A stretch of DNA of 64,000 bases from Neodontobutis hainanensis (lineage: Eukaryota > Chordata > Actinopteri > Gobiiformes > Odontobutidae): the NCBI GenBank assembly GCA_024349245.1, contig JALDNG010000853.1, positions 62,001 through 126,000 on the forward strand. Reading direction: 5' to 3'. The first letter of the stretch is position 1. Every line of letters begins with the position of its first letter. The notes under the pieces are model-generated. The model saw only the letters and a program-made list of their open reading frames with translations. It made no database searches and was not told where the DNA came from. A program made the position numbers and the translations under genes. Below are positions 10,615 to 21,771 of the stretch, piece after piece.

Positions 10615-11305
10615 ATCACAGAGGGAGAGAGAAGAAGCTGGACAAGGTCATCAGGAAGTCCAGCTCTGTCCTGGGCTGTCCTCTGGACTCAGTCCGGTAA
10701 GTGGGTGATCTATGCTGGACCATAAGTCCCACCGCCTGCAGGACGCCCTGTCAGCTCTGGAGAGCAGCTTCAGTGACAGACTGCTCCACCCTCGGTGTGT
10801 GAAGGAGAGATTCTGCAGGGCTTTCCTTCCTGCTGCTGTCAGACTCTACAGTGAACACTGCTAACACAGAAACTCTTTTCAGCAAGCAGTATTTCCACAA
10901 TCATGTGGAATCTCACCGTGCAATATTTGTAACGTGCAATACCTGTTACACAACCTGCACTATACACAATTTATTCACATTTGTACTGTGCATAGTTTAT
11001 TTTGTTTTAGCGTAGCTTTAATCAACTTATGTATAGTCTTTTTAGTTTATTTTGTTTCAGCATAGTTTAATTTGACATATGTATAGTCTATTTTATGTTT
11101 GATTACCTTGTCTTAGAATAATTTTTATTTGAATTTATGTTGTGACCAGGTTGGCTTTTTACTTTTGTGATGCACTTTTTTTGTTTGCTTTACTCACTCC
11201 ACTTAGTGTTGGTATCTGGTCTTTGGTTTAATTGGGAGTGTCTTGTAAGCACATTTGGGCCTGGCTTGTGTTTCAAGCATGACACAATAATAAAACCTGA
11301 TCAGA
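10615..11305 (+). mobile_element. Rex1-like LINE, 5'-truncated 3' end
   Basis: 10615-10697 encodes REKKLDKVIRKSSSVLGCPL and 10711-10863 encodes LQDALSALESSFSDRLLHPR followed by CVKERFCRAFLPAAVRLYSE and a stop. These are the last residues of the reverse-transcriptase ORF of Rex1/CR1-type fish LINEs. A frame gap at 10698-10710 separates the two parts. An AT-rich 3' UTR follows to AATAAAACCTGATCAG and a short (CAGAAT)n tail near 11305. Confidence 0.7.
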
Positions 11306-11600
11306 ATCAGAATCAGAAAAACGTTTATTGCCTTTGTCAGTGAACAAGATTCACAAACTAGGAACTTGCTTGGCGATTGTGACAGGTCTACACAGCGGTC
11401 TGAGCGATATTGTGGCTATGTCCTTCCTTTATTGCCAGAGACATTGTAATTGTTATTTAGTTCATTCATATGATTGTTCAGAAATGAAACATGAAATATC
11501 AAGACACTGAGTTACATTTTACAGAATAAACTTTCATCATTTATATGCTTCTCTGAGATAATACATACATTCTGATAATATTACTGAGTGCATTAGTGGA
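11306..11600 (-). repeat. LINE 3' tail in the opposite orientation
   Basis: After the (CAGAAT)n junction comes a stretch (cgtttattgcctttgtcagt onward) that on the minus strand ends in AATAAACG followed by TTCTGATTCTGATTCTGATC, the look of a LINE 3' terminus. It abuts the Rex1-like tail tail-to-tail. The inner end is not defined. Confidence 0.45.
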
Positions 11601-13405
11601 GACAAGCTGTAGCCATAATGGTGAGGGGTTTGGTAAAAGAGGAGGGGAAGAAGTAAAGAACAAAGTGCCATTTTAAGTAAAGTATAGCATTGGTAGAGCA
11701 TAAAAGATGAGAACAAAAATAACTGGTGGTATTGGTGCTATTTACTTGTTAATTCTTGCATTTATAACAGTTACAGAGCAGAAGGGGTGTCTAGTTCCTG
11801 TGCCACACTGGTATGGAGGTCTGTCTGGGGGCCACTCCGGAGTGAGCTTAGGACAAACAAAGCAGAACTCAACTTGAGCAGGGCAGTGCATCTGAATCTG
11901 TATTTGCCCTTGAAAACAAAAGAAGCCTTTATTTCAGTGTTGGCTGCACCGTCTTCACAGAGATGTCTAAAAATGTGAGTACTTTTAAAGTTACACATGT
12001 GTTACCAGTACGTGTCATATTAGGTCCTTTTTGTGAAGCGACACAATGAGTCAGGGGTCTGAATGCAAAACTAATTCTGTTTATAGACATAAGCTCATAC
12101 CTCCTCCAGTTGGTGGCGCCATGTTTCTGTCAGAGGTTCAGGAGAAACTGCGTGACCACAGGAGAGTTGTGCTTTTAAGAAGCCGTCACCGTCCTCAGGA
12201 GCTGACAAGCTGATAAACATCTTTATAACATTTCTGTTCATGTCCACGCCGCCAAAACAATGCTATTTACAAAAGTGATCCAAGTCATCCTTTCCATTGA
12301 CTAATGTCAGGGTCCGATCTAAAGGGTCAAAGCTCTAAGAATTTTCTATGTCCTTATATTTATCCAGAGAGACACGGAGACAGATTATAATTTAACAAGC
12401 AATGGCCAGGTTTTAATCCTTGCAAGGAGAAGCAAAGCAGACACACACAGTAACAAGGGTACAGCGGAGGTTTGCTTAAAGATGTAAACAGAACATGAGA
12501 ATTTATACAACACCGTGACGGCCTTGGTGAGAGGCGTTCACAATGGTCCAGGTGCAAAAGTCCCGTGACAAGCCATGTCTCACTCTAGTTATGTCTACTT
12601 CATGGATTAGCAGGACGGACATGACATGAATTTGACATGACCTGAAGAGAACTATAAGCCCCAGTAACTCTAAACATTAAAACTAAAATTCTTATAACTG
12701 TAAGAAACCCTTTTTTCAACTGTTTTCTATGTTATTTACACTCTCTGCATGATACACTGCACCCTAGATTAGTCCACTACATACCTCATCTGTTTAAACC
12801 AGTCAGAACCAGTTGGTCAGCCCTGGCTGGACACATAGGTAAACTACTGATTCAAAGTAGGAAGTGTCCCCTCCTGTGAGAGGAGTGGCCAAAGGTTCGG
12901 ACCTTTTGAGCATTGAGTTGACCAGCAGCACAACACGTGGGCTGACCTCCTGTTAACTACGTGTTGTGACCCAGCGCTGGCTTGTACCTTTTCTGAGTGG
13001 AATTAAACATACACACTTTACATTGGTTTTATAGTTTTTATTGAAGTAATATTAGTTCAAACACTCGTACCAAAAAGAGCCGGGAGAAACTGGTTCTCGG
13101 AGGAACATAACAACAATTGAAAAGTCCTGTTGCAATAAATATTGAGAGAGTCAGATCTGTTTTTCTGAGTCAAATGTTGTGAATACATTGACACATTAAT
13201 TACAGAGAATGTCATTAATATGATTTATTTCTCCGCTTACCTTCGCAGGTCATGGATACGTGGTGTCCTGACAGGAGGTTGTGTCCGCCAGATGTGGCTT
13301 CTCTTTACTTCTCTCATTTTTGTCTCTCAACACAAGGCAGGTATCAGTGCCTCAGAGGTTTTATTTCCTTCTCCTGAGTTTAAATGGTAAATGATGTGTG
13401 CTGAT
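11601..13405. other. No gene recognised
   Basis: Mixed unique-looking sequence with short frames only; nothing with a motif on either strand. Confidence 0.35.
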
Positions 13406-13411
13406 ATTTTC

Positions 13412-13700
13412 AGACTGAGAACGGGACAGAGTTTTCCCCAGGACTCCTGCACAGCTCACTGTCCATACAGTCATCCTGCTGCTCATTGTGGCTTCTTCTT
13501 CTCTCCCGGCTGTGATCGTCACCAGTTCTTGTCGCTCCTGCAAGGTCAGGGTTCACAGCATTCAAGATGAACACAACCTGCAGCATTAAAATGAGTTTAT
13601 TTTCTTTAAGACAACGTCAATGTTCTTTAAGCCGGAGCAGAGATGCTTGTACCAGTTTATAGTTTAACTGCTTATTTCCATCTGTAGTCCTTTATTGTAC
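13412..13700 (+). repeat. Dispersed repeat, copy 2, with a membrane-helix-like frame
   Basis: Near-identical to 6795-7085. The C-run at the start has four C instead of five, so the helix-encoding frame seen in copy 1 is displaced. Copy 2 ends at TTATTGTAC and runs straight into the SINE at 13705. Confidence 0.55.
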
Positions 13701-13704
13701 ATGT

Positions 13705-13862
13705 TTTTGGTGGTAGGGGAAACCGAGTACCCGGAGGAAACCTACGCAGACACAGGGAGAACATGCAAACTCCACACAGAAAGAGGCCCTGTCCTGGATG
13801 GGAATTGAACCCAGAACCTTCTTGCTGTTAGGCCTGAGTGCTAACCACTCTGCCACCTCCAT
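13705..13862 (-). mobile_element. tRNA-derived SINE
   Basis: On the minus strand the sequence starts GTGGCAGAGTGGTTAGCACT (Pol III A-box-like TGGTTAGCACT) and has GGTTCAATTCC (B box) about 35 bases later, then the body found in many fish genomes (revcomp of ggaggaaacctacgcagaca and gagaacatgcaaactccaca). Length about 158 bp. Confidence 0.7.
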
Positions 13863-14035
13863 AAAATCTGTTCACAGGGCCAGAACTGCTCAATGTGACA
13901 CATCTACACAAGTATGAGTATATATGAACATATATAATAGGCTTTCTAAAGGAAAACGTCTGCTAAAGGACTAAATGTATATAAATGTAAATGTATATTC
14001 CACATTTGAACATTGTACAATCAGTTTAATGTATA

Positions 14036-14428
14036 TGTGGTTGAAAAAATAAATATATTATTGTGGAATAAGTTTGAGAGAAAACAACAGATGTCTTTTG
14101 GTGATTTATTTAAGAAAAAGGAAAAAGAATTCAGAGACATCTTTTGCAAAAGGAGGAATGAGCATACAAATCTGTCTGTGTACAGGGTTGCATGAACAGT
14201 CCCAATGTTAACTAGGCAGGATTAGAATTTATACTGAAATCACAGCAGATAAGAAAAATGAAACACTGGCTCTCAGAGAGTGAGCCGTAACATGAATCAG
14301 CATTTGTCTCTGTATAAGACAATTGTATCAGTTTGAAAACAGTAGCACAGGTGGTGCACATATCATTCTGCTGCGGTCAAGGACAGCACAGAGCATGTGA
14401 AAGAGGAAAATATCATTTTCCCATTACA
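14036..14428 (-). repeat. ERV 3' LTR (393 bp)
   Basis: In plus orientation it begins TGTGGTTG (14036) and ends CATTACA (14428); on the minus strand that is TGTAATG...CAACCACA, with TG...CA ends. Minus-strand AGTATAAATTC near 14230 is TATA-like, and AAATAAATCAC near 14105 can serve as polyadenylation signal. Its first 107 bases match the 5' LTR remnant. A purine run on the minus strand (AAAAGGAGGAAT, 14429-14440) directly precedes it, which fixes this boundary. Confidence 0.75.
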
Positions 14429-14440
14429 ATTCCTCCTTTT
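14429..14440 (-). other. ERV polypurine tract
   Basis: Minus-strand AAAAGGAGGAAT immediately upstream of the 3' LTR, the expected site and composition for plus-strand DNA priming in a retroviral element. Confidence 0.7.
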
Positions 14441-14950
14441 GATCAAACACAATTGATTAACCAAAATCAATCAAAAGCCAATGAGGTTACAAAACATAAA
14501 TCAAATTAACCTTAGCTTTGTGAGTTGTACTACTGTCGTGGTGCCGAAAAACCCAGCCGAGGGCTGACTAAATCCAGCAGAAACATTTCATACCATCAGT
14601 AGCTGACCTAACGCTGGGAAAAGAACACCACAGCCCCTCCCTCACAGGCGGCGTAACTCACTAGGGTTAAACATAAGCATTAGATGAAAAATATTCACAA
14701 AACGAATCACTTTGTAAAACTTAAAAACCTTCAAGTCAATTTACACTTTACCTCAAAGAAAGCATTAGTGAAAAGATTTAAAAACACCACATGTAAGTCC
14801 ACAATTTTAGCCTTAGCGTGTCTAAAATGACAAAAATTAAAATGATCAGGTTCAAAAGCTGTGATTGCTTTGGTGACTATATGTCACAATTACTACTTCA
14901 AAACAAATTACATGTGTATTACACAGACATAGGAACATACTTAGTCATAC

Positions 14951-15202
14951 TTAGTCTTCTTCAAATAGATGAGCAAATAAAACAGAATTAACAGAGTCAC
15001 AATCAAGAGCAGAGGTGTCTGGGTTGTGGTCTTTGTCATGTTGAGGCAATTCAACATAGAGTTTAGCTAGTTGCAGGTTAAAAGAGAAGTCACTAATCTT
15101 CGGATGAGGGATAATGCAGCAGGAGACAAGGAAAAGAAGGATAATAGCCACTAAAAGTAGGCCTGCGAGTTTAGTTAACCATGTTTTCCAAACACCGCCC
15201 AT
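14951..15202 (-). pseudogene. ERV env remnant: membrane anchor and cytoplasmic tail
   Basis: An 83-codon minus frame starts with WKTWLTKLAGLLLVAIILLF, one long hydrophobic helix ending at a CC pair, followed by a polar tail of about 50 residues. This is the architecture of the C-terminus of a retroviral transmembrane subunit and lies in the right place between integrase and the 3' LTR. The surface subunit and fusion region are absent; 15300-15900 holds no recognisable env. Confidence 0.6.
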
Positions 15203-15921
15203 GAACCAAGAGCACCCGTCTGGAGTGAGGGTATCAGAGGCTCGTTGGCGAATTAAAAGGTCATCGTGGTCAGACTTGGCAGAGTTGTGTTATAAGTAGA
15301 ATGGGAAGTGTGGTCAGTTAATAGCCAGAGTAGAGATATTACAATAAGTAAAGATAAAAGTAATAAAAGCACGTGGTTCCCCTTAGACCACACAAACCTG
15401 GGAGTCTAAACGGATGCCAAGAATGATGTCCGTCCATTTTTAATGTATATTGTATAAATATATATACATATATATTTGTCAGTATAAAACTGGTTATCAG
15501 TGATGTGAGGAACTGTGGGACAGATGAGTGTGTCACATGTTATAGTTACGCTGTTGAATTTGCTGAAAACGGTCAGCTCTATTTCTTCAGGTGGTACAGA
15601 GTCTTTCATAAATTTGATTGTAGGTGGGACCAGCTCTCGGCACTGGTCTCAACGTTGAACTGCGTTTACCAGAGCAGTTTCAGCGGAGGAGGTGAGCGAA
15701 AATCTCACCCCAGTCTTCCCACGTAGTCAACGATGGAGGTAGAGCTAAGGTCTCACCTCAGATTTCCCACGTAGGAGCTTGTTCTCGGGACAAGCCTCTT
15801 ACTTTTGTGATCATTCACTGGGTCCCCTCTTTGACAGTGGGGGAGCAGTTGACGAGCTGGTCAGGTGGAGGAATCTTCTTGCAGTGTTGTGCATGGATCC
15901 AAGGGGCTCTTTCTGCGAACT

Positions 15922-16638
15922 TCACAGCCGTGTGGGTTGTGAGCAGGATCTGATAGGGTCCACACCAGGTTTGTCTCTCCAGCTGCGCTTCCTCAGGTTT
16001 CTCACCAGGATGTAGTCGGCAGGCTGGAGTTTGTGGAACTGGTGGGTGGCTGGTTTGGGCAGGGAATCAAGCACCTGAGATCTAATATCAGAGAGAACCT
16101 TAGAGAGTGAAATACAATAGGATATCATTGGGTCTGGCAGAGTACTATCGGCCAGTGCTGCAGGTTTCGATGGGGGTCCAAACCCAATTCCAGGAGGTTG
16201 TCCAAACACTATCTCAAAGGGAGAAAGGTTATTTTGCGCGCGCACTCTCATCCTCAGGTACATCAAAGCAATAGGCAGACATTTTACCCAGGTTTTACCT
16301 GTTAATTCAGATATTTTTGCCAATTTGCGTTTCAGAGTGCCATTTTCTCTTTCTACAGCTCCTCCAGAAGCTGGATGGTAGGAGCAATGAGTTTTCAGGT
16401 CAAATTTTAGGTGTTCACTCAGTGTTTTCAGAATGTCATTTACAAAATGAGCACCGTTATCACTCGTAATTAGGTTCGGAAGTCCCCAGCGAGGAATTAT
16501 TTCGCTTAAGAGGATTTTTGCTACTGTGTCAGCAGTGCAGTGTTTTGTTGGGAATGCTTCTACCCACTTTGAAAACATGTCAACTATTACAAGACAGTAT
16601 TTCATACCTTCGCAGGGTGTTAACTCAAAGAAGTCCAT
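15922..16638 (-). pseudogene. ERV integrase core and C-terminal domain
   Basis: A 238-codon minus frame. The DDE triad is visible as the D of MDFFELTP, the D of LITSDNGAHF and the E of GAVERENGTLKR. A C-terminal stretch with QPADYILVRNLRKRSWRDKP resembles the integrase DNA-binding tail. The HHCC N-terminal region lies just upstream (to about 16830) in other frames, so a break separates it from the core. The frame ends without an adjoining env gene. Confidence 0.8.
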
Positions 16639-16988
16639 TTGAATGTGGCCAAAAGGCCTGGAGGTGGGTTTGTGACCTCAAACATCTGTTTTGTTGTAGG
16701 AGTTACCTTTAGAATTGTGATGAAGATGAAGCATTTTGAGCAAAAATCTTCAGCAAATTAGTTAAACCCACAGTAAACCAATGTCTTTGAAGGTCTTTTC
16801 TCATTCCCTCCTTTGATACATGGTCAACGCCATGTAACAATTTGCAAAAGGCAGGAAGAGGGCTTGAGGAAGACATGGATTGCCATTAGGGCCCATCCAA
16901 ACACCATTTGTGTTTGTACAGTTTTTCTTTTCCAAGCAGCTTTGTCTGCTGGAGTGGAGATGCGCCCAAATCAGAAAGTGAAACAATG

Positions 16989-17408
16989 TCAGAGTGAGTG
17001 CAAGTTTGATCCGTTGTCTGGGAGAGTAATGTAACAACGTAGGGTGTGAGTGACGCTGCTTTTGCAGCTGCCTGCTCGTGCATTACCTAGAGAGACTGTG
17101 TCTTTGGCAGAGGTATGTGCAGAACACTTACATACTGCCACGGCGGATGGGAGTAGCACTGCATCTAAAAGATCAGAAATCAAATCTTTGTGTGAAATGG
17201 GTTTGCCATCAGATTTGAGGAATTTTCTGTGGCGCCAAAGTGCTGCGTGGTTGTGTAGAACACCAAATGCATATTGACTGTCTGTGTAAATGTTAACTGT
17301 TTTACCAGATGCCAATTGACAGGCTTTGGTCAGGGCAATTAGTTCTGCTGCTTGCGCTGATAACCGAGGACTGAGAGGAGATGACGTCACTGTTGCATGA
17401 TCGTCCAC
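16989..17408 (-). pseudogene. ERV RNase H domain
   Basis: Contains SAQAAELIALTKACQLASGK and VNIYTDSQYAFGVLHNHAAL, the E and D-containing RNase H blocks of retroviral Pol (AELIAL and YTDSQYA). The first Asp block lies upstream near 17440. The frame shifts before the integrase finger. Confidence 0.75.
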
Positions 17409-17606
17409 AACTGCATATCCAACGTGTGCAGAACCAGTGTTTGGGTCCTTGGAAGCTGAACCATCTACATAAAAATGAGTTCAGGATTAGAAAGAGGAGT
17501 GTCAGTCAAATCAAGTCTTGGCAGACAGATAAGGTCAAGTTCAGAGAGACAACAGTGAGGTTCTCCCTCCTCTGAGAGAGGCAGGAGTGTAGCAGGGTTG
17601 AGAGTG

Positions 17607-18058
17607 TTACAACGCTTTAACCTCAACATTCGGTAGGTTCAGAAGGGTGGTGTTGTAACGTAGCTGACGAGCAGGGGTCAAGTGAGCTGTCTTTTGTTCA
17701 GTCAGAATGTTGGAGACAGCATGTGGAGCAAAAAGGGTGAGATGACTGTAGCCTACATAGGGACGAGAGGCAATTATTGCTGCTTCACAGGCTGCTAAAG
17801 CACAGAGACATGGTGGGTGGCCTCTAGCAACAGGATCAAGGTGTGTCGAGAAGTAACCCACAGGCTTCAGCAGCTGTCCCTGTTTTTGGGCGAGAACAAA
17901 ATTCATACAACCATCACGTCACAACAAATTGGAAGAAAGGCTTGTCAGGGTTTGGCAATGCCAATGCAGGGGCTGTCTGTAGTAGCAGTTTCAAATGAGT
18001 AAATGCAGAGTCAGCCTCAGATGTCCATGTGGGTTTGGAGTGAAGTGTCATGTCTTTT
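17607..18058 (-). pseudogene. ERV reverse transcriptase, connection part only
   Basis: Two adjoining minus frames (17914-18120 and 17607-17906) encode the end of RT: SEADSAFTHLKLLLQTAPAL, then FVLAQKQGQLLKPVGYFSTH and LAACEAAIIASRPYVGYSHL. These belong to the RT thumb/connection region before RNase H. No YxDD box or finger/palm region exists anywhere between here and the protease, so the catalytic core is deleted. Confidence 0.75.
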
Positions 18059-18059
18059 T

Positions 18060-18794
18060 TCAGAGTAAGATCACGTAGTGGTTTTCTGGGTCTTGTTTCC
18101 AGTCTGTAGCTTTTAAACATTTTGTCATAAAAAGACCAACATCACGCCATTGTTTGTTATGTGGTTTAACTATTGAGACATACGGGGCTGAGTTTTGGAT
18201 TTTGAAGAACTTTGACAGTTTGTGAGGTAATGGAACATTATAAGCGCAAAAATCTTGGTTAAAGTACAGTCCATTCAGAATGAGTCGGTCAGTAGTTTGT
18301 CGGTACCAGCTTTCTTCATACTGTTCATCTGGACCCATGGAGACATGCGCTGTAACATGTAGTGCATTTGCCTTCATGAATTCAGAGGATGAGCTCATGT
18401 ATTGTTTAGCTTTGTGTAACAAATTTGGAGTCAGCAGATGGTCAAATTTCCACTGATACACATACAATGGAGTGGTCACCTCACATTTTATTAGGCAATA
18501 TTCAGATTTGGTTTGTTTGATTTTGATACCATTTTCGTCTGCAGACAAGGTAATTCCTAGTGCGCACATAAGGTCACGACCTATTAGATTCACTGGACAC
18601 AACTCAGACAACAGAAAGCTGTGTGTAGTGGACACTGATGGATCAGGTAAATGCCAGGTTACAGATAGAGGTTTTGTGAATGGTTCTTTAACAATCTGTC
18701 CACTCGCACTAATGGAGTGAGTTGTTTTGCCATTTAATGCAGTTTGAATTTGGTCTTTTCTGATCAGAGATTTTGTGGCCCCAGAGTCAACCAT
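18060..18794 (-). pseudogene. ERV protease and pro-pol spacer
   Basis: A 244-codon open minus frame begins at the aspartic-protease site MVDSGATKSLIRKDQ and has the second conserved block CPVNLIGRDLMCALGI about 70 residues on. The rest is a pol spacer that stops at the RT deletion point (PENHYVILL, about 18060). The protease start lies in a frame continuing from further upstream, so the true N-terminus is not at this Met. Confidence 0.75.
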
Positions 18795-19079
18795 AAATGA
18801 CAGAGTTTTTCCATTGATGTCACATCTTATTACCGGTATTTTTCACAAACCGATGTTGTTAACTTAGCATAGGTACCTTTAAACATTTCAGCTTTTTGTC
18901 ATTTCAAGTTTCTTAATGGTTTCTGTCACTAAAGCAAGCAGTGGATCAGTTGCAAGCGCGCTTCATTGCTTGTGAGCAGTGCGGCGTTGTGTGCATCGTC
19001 AGTGACAGGTGTGGTGTCCTTTTGTGTGTTATACTCATCTCATTTTGCGAGGCGAAGGTCCCTCGGTTCCTCATCATCA

Positions 19080-19437
19080 CTAGCCAGTCAGTTGGGGTCA
19101 CTCAGAGCAGTGTCAGGGCGTTGGTCAGCTCGGTCTCTTCTTTTCTTGGGACAGTTGTCAGCCCAGTGGCCTGGTTCAGCGCAGATGAAACACAGTTGGG
19201 ACTTTCTGCGTCGCTCAACCTTGTCTCTGTCTGGGCGTCCACGACCTCTTCCTCTCAGTCGCCTCTGCCTCTGTTGAAATGTGATGGTTGGGCAAAGGTC
19301 ATTTTTGCAAAAGTGGAGACTAATTTTGCATCCACTTTTTCTTTTTTATTGGCACATCTGGTTTCTGCGTCCTGGGCGTAGCGGAGAATTTCTTGGACAC
19401 GGTTTGTGTCCCATGAGCCCACCATTTTGTCTGTCAT
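19080..19437 (-). pseudogene. ERV gag nucleocapsid with CCHC knuckle
   Basis: After a short helical stretch (19255-19437) the minus strand reads an Arg-rich run and then CFICAEPGHWADNCPKK at about 19143-19195, a CX2CX4HX4C zinc knuckle that binds viral RNA. A frame change separates it from the capsid part at 19475-19864. Confidence 0.75.
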
Positions 19438-19474
19438 AATTTTAACAATGTCTTTTCCAAGGCCATTTTTAACA

Positions 19475-19864
19475 TCATTTTGAACAGTTCTTCAAATGTA
19501 CTGGTGTGTTCAGCTGTCCAGGCAGTGGCAGCCTGGCCGCTGTGTTGAATGCAATGTTGGCGTGCTCAGCGGCAAAAGACATGACTGATTCATCTTCTCC
19601 ACGTCTTAGTGACATCAAAACGTTCATGTCCATGTGGGCTGGGAACTGCTGGGTCAGAGCGGTGACAATGGCGTTCACATATCTGGCATAGTCAGTGTTG
19701 TCGTCCCATTGGATTGTGGGAAGAGAATTCATGCCGCCACGGTCTTCAACCGCTGCTTGAATTTTTGAGTAATCTTCTAAGTTGCAGATCGTTCTCAGAA
19801 TACCAGGGATCTCTGCACCGGTGGGCCTGTGCACTTGACAGAACAGTTTGAATTTTTGGCCCAC
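19475..19864 (-). pseudogene. ERV gag capsid fragment
   Basis: A 129-codon frame with GQKFKLFCQVHRPTG, YARYVNAIVTALTQQFPAHM and SLRRGEDESVMSFAAEHANI, the last resembling the retroviral capsid major-homology segment (a Q/RxxE-type motif). It starts and ends at frame breaks. Confidence 0.6.
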
Positions 19865-20041
19865 TGTGGCGCCTCCTCTGTTAATAGGAGGTATATTGTC
19901 TGATTAATTGAGTCCATCTTGAGGGGTCTGGTGAGCGAGACATAAGCAAAGACGCAGGGTGTTCAGCCAGTCGTCTTTGGCGTTGTACTTCGGTTTCATT
20001 GTCTGGGGCTGGTGGTGGTGGAGCTGGATTCGGAAATTCAA

Positions 20042-20644
20042 TCATAGGAGCTTGAAACACAGCCCCATAAGGTGTCTTGCTTCTCGTGTGAGACGGGACA
20101 GGAAGGAGAAAGATTTGTCTGATGAAAGTTCAGTTGTGAAGGGGTTGTTAGAGTTCTTAGAACTGGTGGCAGAGTCATATGGAGGAGGTTTGGTGACAGG
20201 ACTTGACAGTCCAGTGTTCATCAGGGTGTTTGTTTCAGCTTGGGTGGTCAGATCTGGGTACAGTTGAGCAGCTGTTGCAGAAGCTGCATGTATCTGAGCC
20301 GCTTGTCTCTGCCTCTGGAGCCCTCCCTTTTCTTCACTGTGGAGATGTGCAGCAGCGAGAGCGGTGACGTAGGTCTGGTCATCGTCTTCACTCATGAGTG
20401 CCGGACCAACAGGCTGGGTCAGACTCGGAAAACAAGAGGACATCGCATTAGTTATGTTATCAGGTGCTTTATAACCTGTGCTTTGAAATGGCCCCTTTAC
20501 TGTATCTAAGTGTTTTAAATTTCTTTCCCTGTTTTCTTTTTCTTTCTGTTTCTTTTCTTCAGCTGCTTTTTCCCACATCTCTAAACATTCATAATGTCTT
20601 TTAATCTCCTTTATTTGCTTCGGGTTTAAGTCTCTTTTCTGCAT
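20042..20644 (-). pseudogene. ERV gag N-terminal (matrix-like) part
   Basis: A 200-codon frame begins with a strongly charged helix (KQIKEIKRHYECLEMWEKAA followed by a Lys/Glu run), then a segment with PPPY (KPPPYDS), a late-domain-type motif used in budding. It starts at Met 20644, about 1 kb after the primer-binding site, and runs toward the capsid fragment, which is in another frame. Confidence 0.65.
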
Positions 20645-20959
20645 CTTGTATTCTATTGCCTAAAGCAGTCAAACTACTTTCACTCATTCGTCCATTAAAA
20701 CCATACAACTTCCATTCATCCATTTTATCACAACTCCCTGGCCAGGTTTCTATCATATACATCACATTGTTTTCACAAAGTCCTTTGCAGGACTGTTTTT
20801 ACTTGTATTGGATCCCATATTTCAGATTGATTAAATACTCGTCAGTATTTAAGGTTCAGACAGATTATAGAGAAACTTTAGAACTACTAAAACCAACACA
20901 AAACTAACAAAACCAACACAAAACAACAACACAAGACTAACAAAAACTAAAAACAACTA

Positions 20960-21400
20960 AAAAACCCTTTCAGAAATGATTATTACTCATTTTATGGCAA
21001 TCCTGCTCAGTCAATCCTGACTTATGGTAATAACAATAGACCGTTCAGGTCAGGGCTTCTAGAAAACCCTTTCAGAAATTACTGTCGAATGGCAATCCTG
21101 CTCAGTCAATCCAGACTCAAATCAACAATAATAGACCTTCCCAGTCAGGGTTTCTAATACAGATAAAAAACCTTTTAAAATTTATATGTGGCAATCCAGC
21201 CGTATTAATAATTTTAGGACCATCTGGTCTCGGTTTTCAGATTAGGACAATCCAGTCCAGACTTGAAACAAAAGGAGAAAAAAACTCCTTTTAATTTCAC
21301 AAAACCTATTCAGAAATTATTATTACTCATTTTATGGCAATCCTGCTCAGTCAATCCTGACTTATGGTAATAATAATAGACCATTCCTGGTCTAGGCTTT
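20960..21400 (-). repeat. Tandem repeats in the ERV leader
   Basis: Between the primer-binding site and gag, a unit of roughly 100-120 bp recurs about four times, each with a Ccctttcagaaat-like start, ggcaatcctgctcagtcaat, and a gacc..tcagg end (units near 20965, 21060, 21170 and 21300). The first and last are the most alike. Retroviral leaders carry packaging and translation signals, so the repeat may bear on that; its function is not known. Confidence 0.7.
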
Positions 21401-21639
21401 GTTACAATCAAAACAATCACCTTTAGACACTGTTACAAAATGATTTCTTAATTTTATAAATTTGTAATAATTATACCGTTTGGAGGTTATTTGAGTACGT
21501 TGGATTGAGAGATGACGTTTGGAGGGTCGGCATCGGACAATCCTCCCGTCCAGAAGAAAATGTGGGAAGAGGAGACCTCTTGGAGCGGTCTGGTTGATGA
21601 CACCCTTGTCCTTCAGCCGGGTCCAGCCGTCAATCTTCG

Positions 21640-21657
21640 ATCCAACTTCTGACACCA
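21640..21657 (-). other. ERV primer-binding site, tRNA-Leu type
   Basis: Minus-strand TGGTGTCAGAAGTTGGAT matches the complement of a vertebrate tRNA-Leu 3' end (TGGTGTCAGAAGTGGGAT, recalled from memory) at 17 of 18 bases. It lies 5 bases inside the 5' LTR end, where the primer for minus-strand synthesis binds. Confidence 0.65.
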
Positions 21658-21662
21658 AGAAT

Positions 21663-21771
21663 TGTGGTTGAAAAAATAAATATATTATTGTGGAATAAGT
21701 TTGAGAGAAAACCACAGATGTCTTTTTGTGATTTATTTAAGGAAAAAGGAAAAAAGAATTCAGAGACATCT
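21663..21771 (-). repeat. ERV 5' LTR remnant (about 108 bp)
   Basis: Matches the first 107 bases of the 3' LTR (14036-14142), from TGTGGTTG to GAGACATCT, then changes abruptly at 21771-21772 to sequence that is the left end of the segmental duplication. The promoter-bearing part of the LTR is therefore lost here. Confidence 0.75.

Larger units (their letters stand above)
14036..21771 (-). mobile_element. Endogenous retrovirus, defective provirus
   Basis: Minus-strand order: 5' LTR remnant (21663-21771), primer-binding site, leader with repeats, gag, protease, RNase H, integrase, an env membrane-anchor remnant, polypurine tract, full 3' LTR (14036-14428). The gag zinc knuckle, the DSGATKS protease site and the integrase resemble gamma/epsilon-like fish retroviruses. 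The reverse-transcriptase core and nearly all of env are missing and every gene has frame breaks, so it cannot act alone. I give only its remains and do not reconstruct it. Confidence 0.85.

Noticed and set aside
15779..16015. Plus frame over the integrase C-terminus
   Set aside because: Shadow of the integrase frame on the opposite strand.
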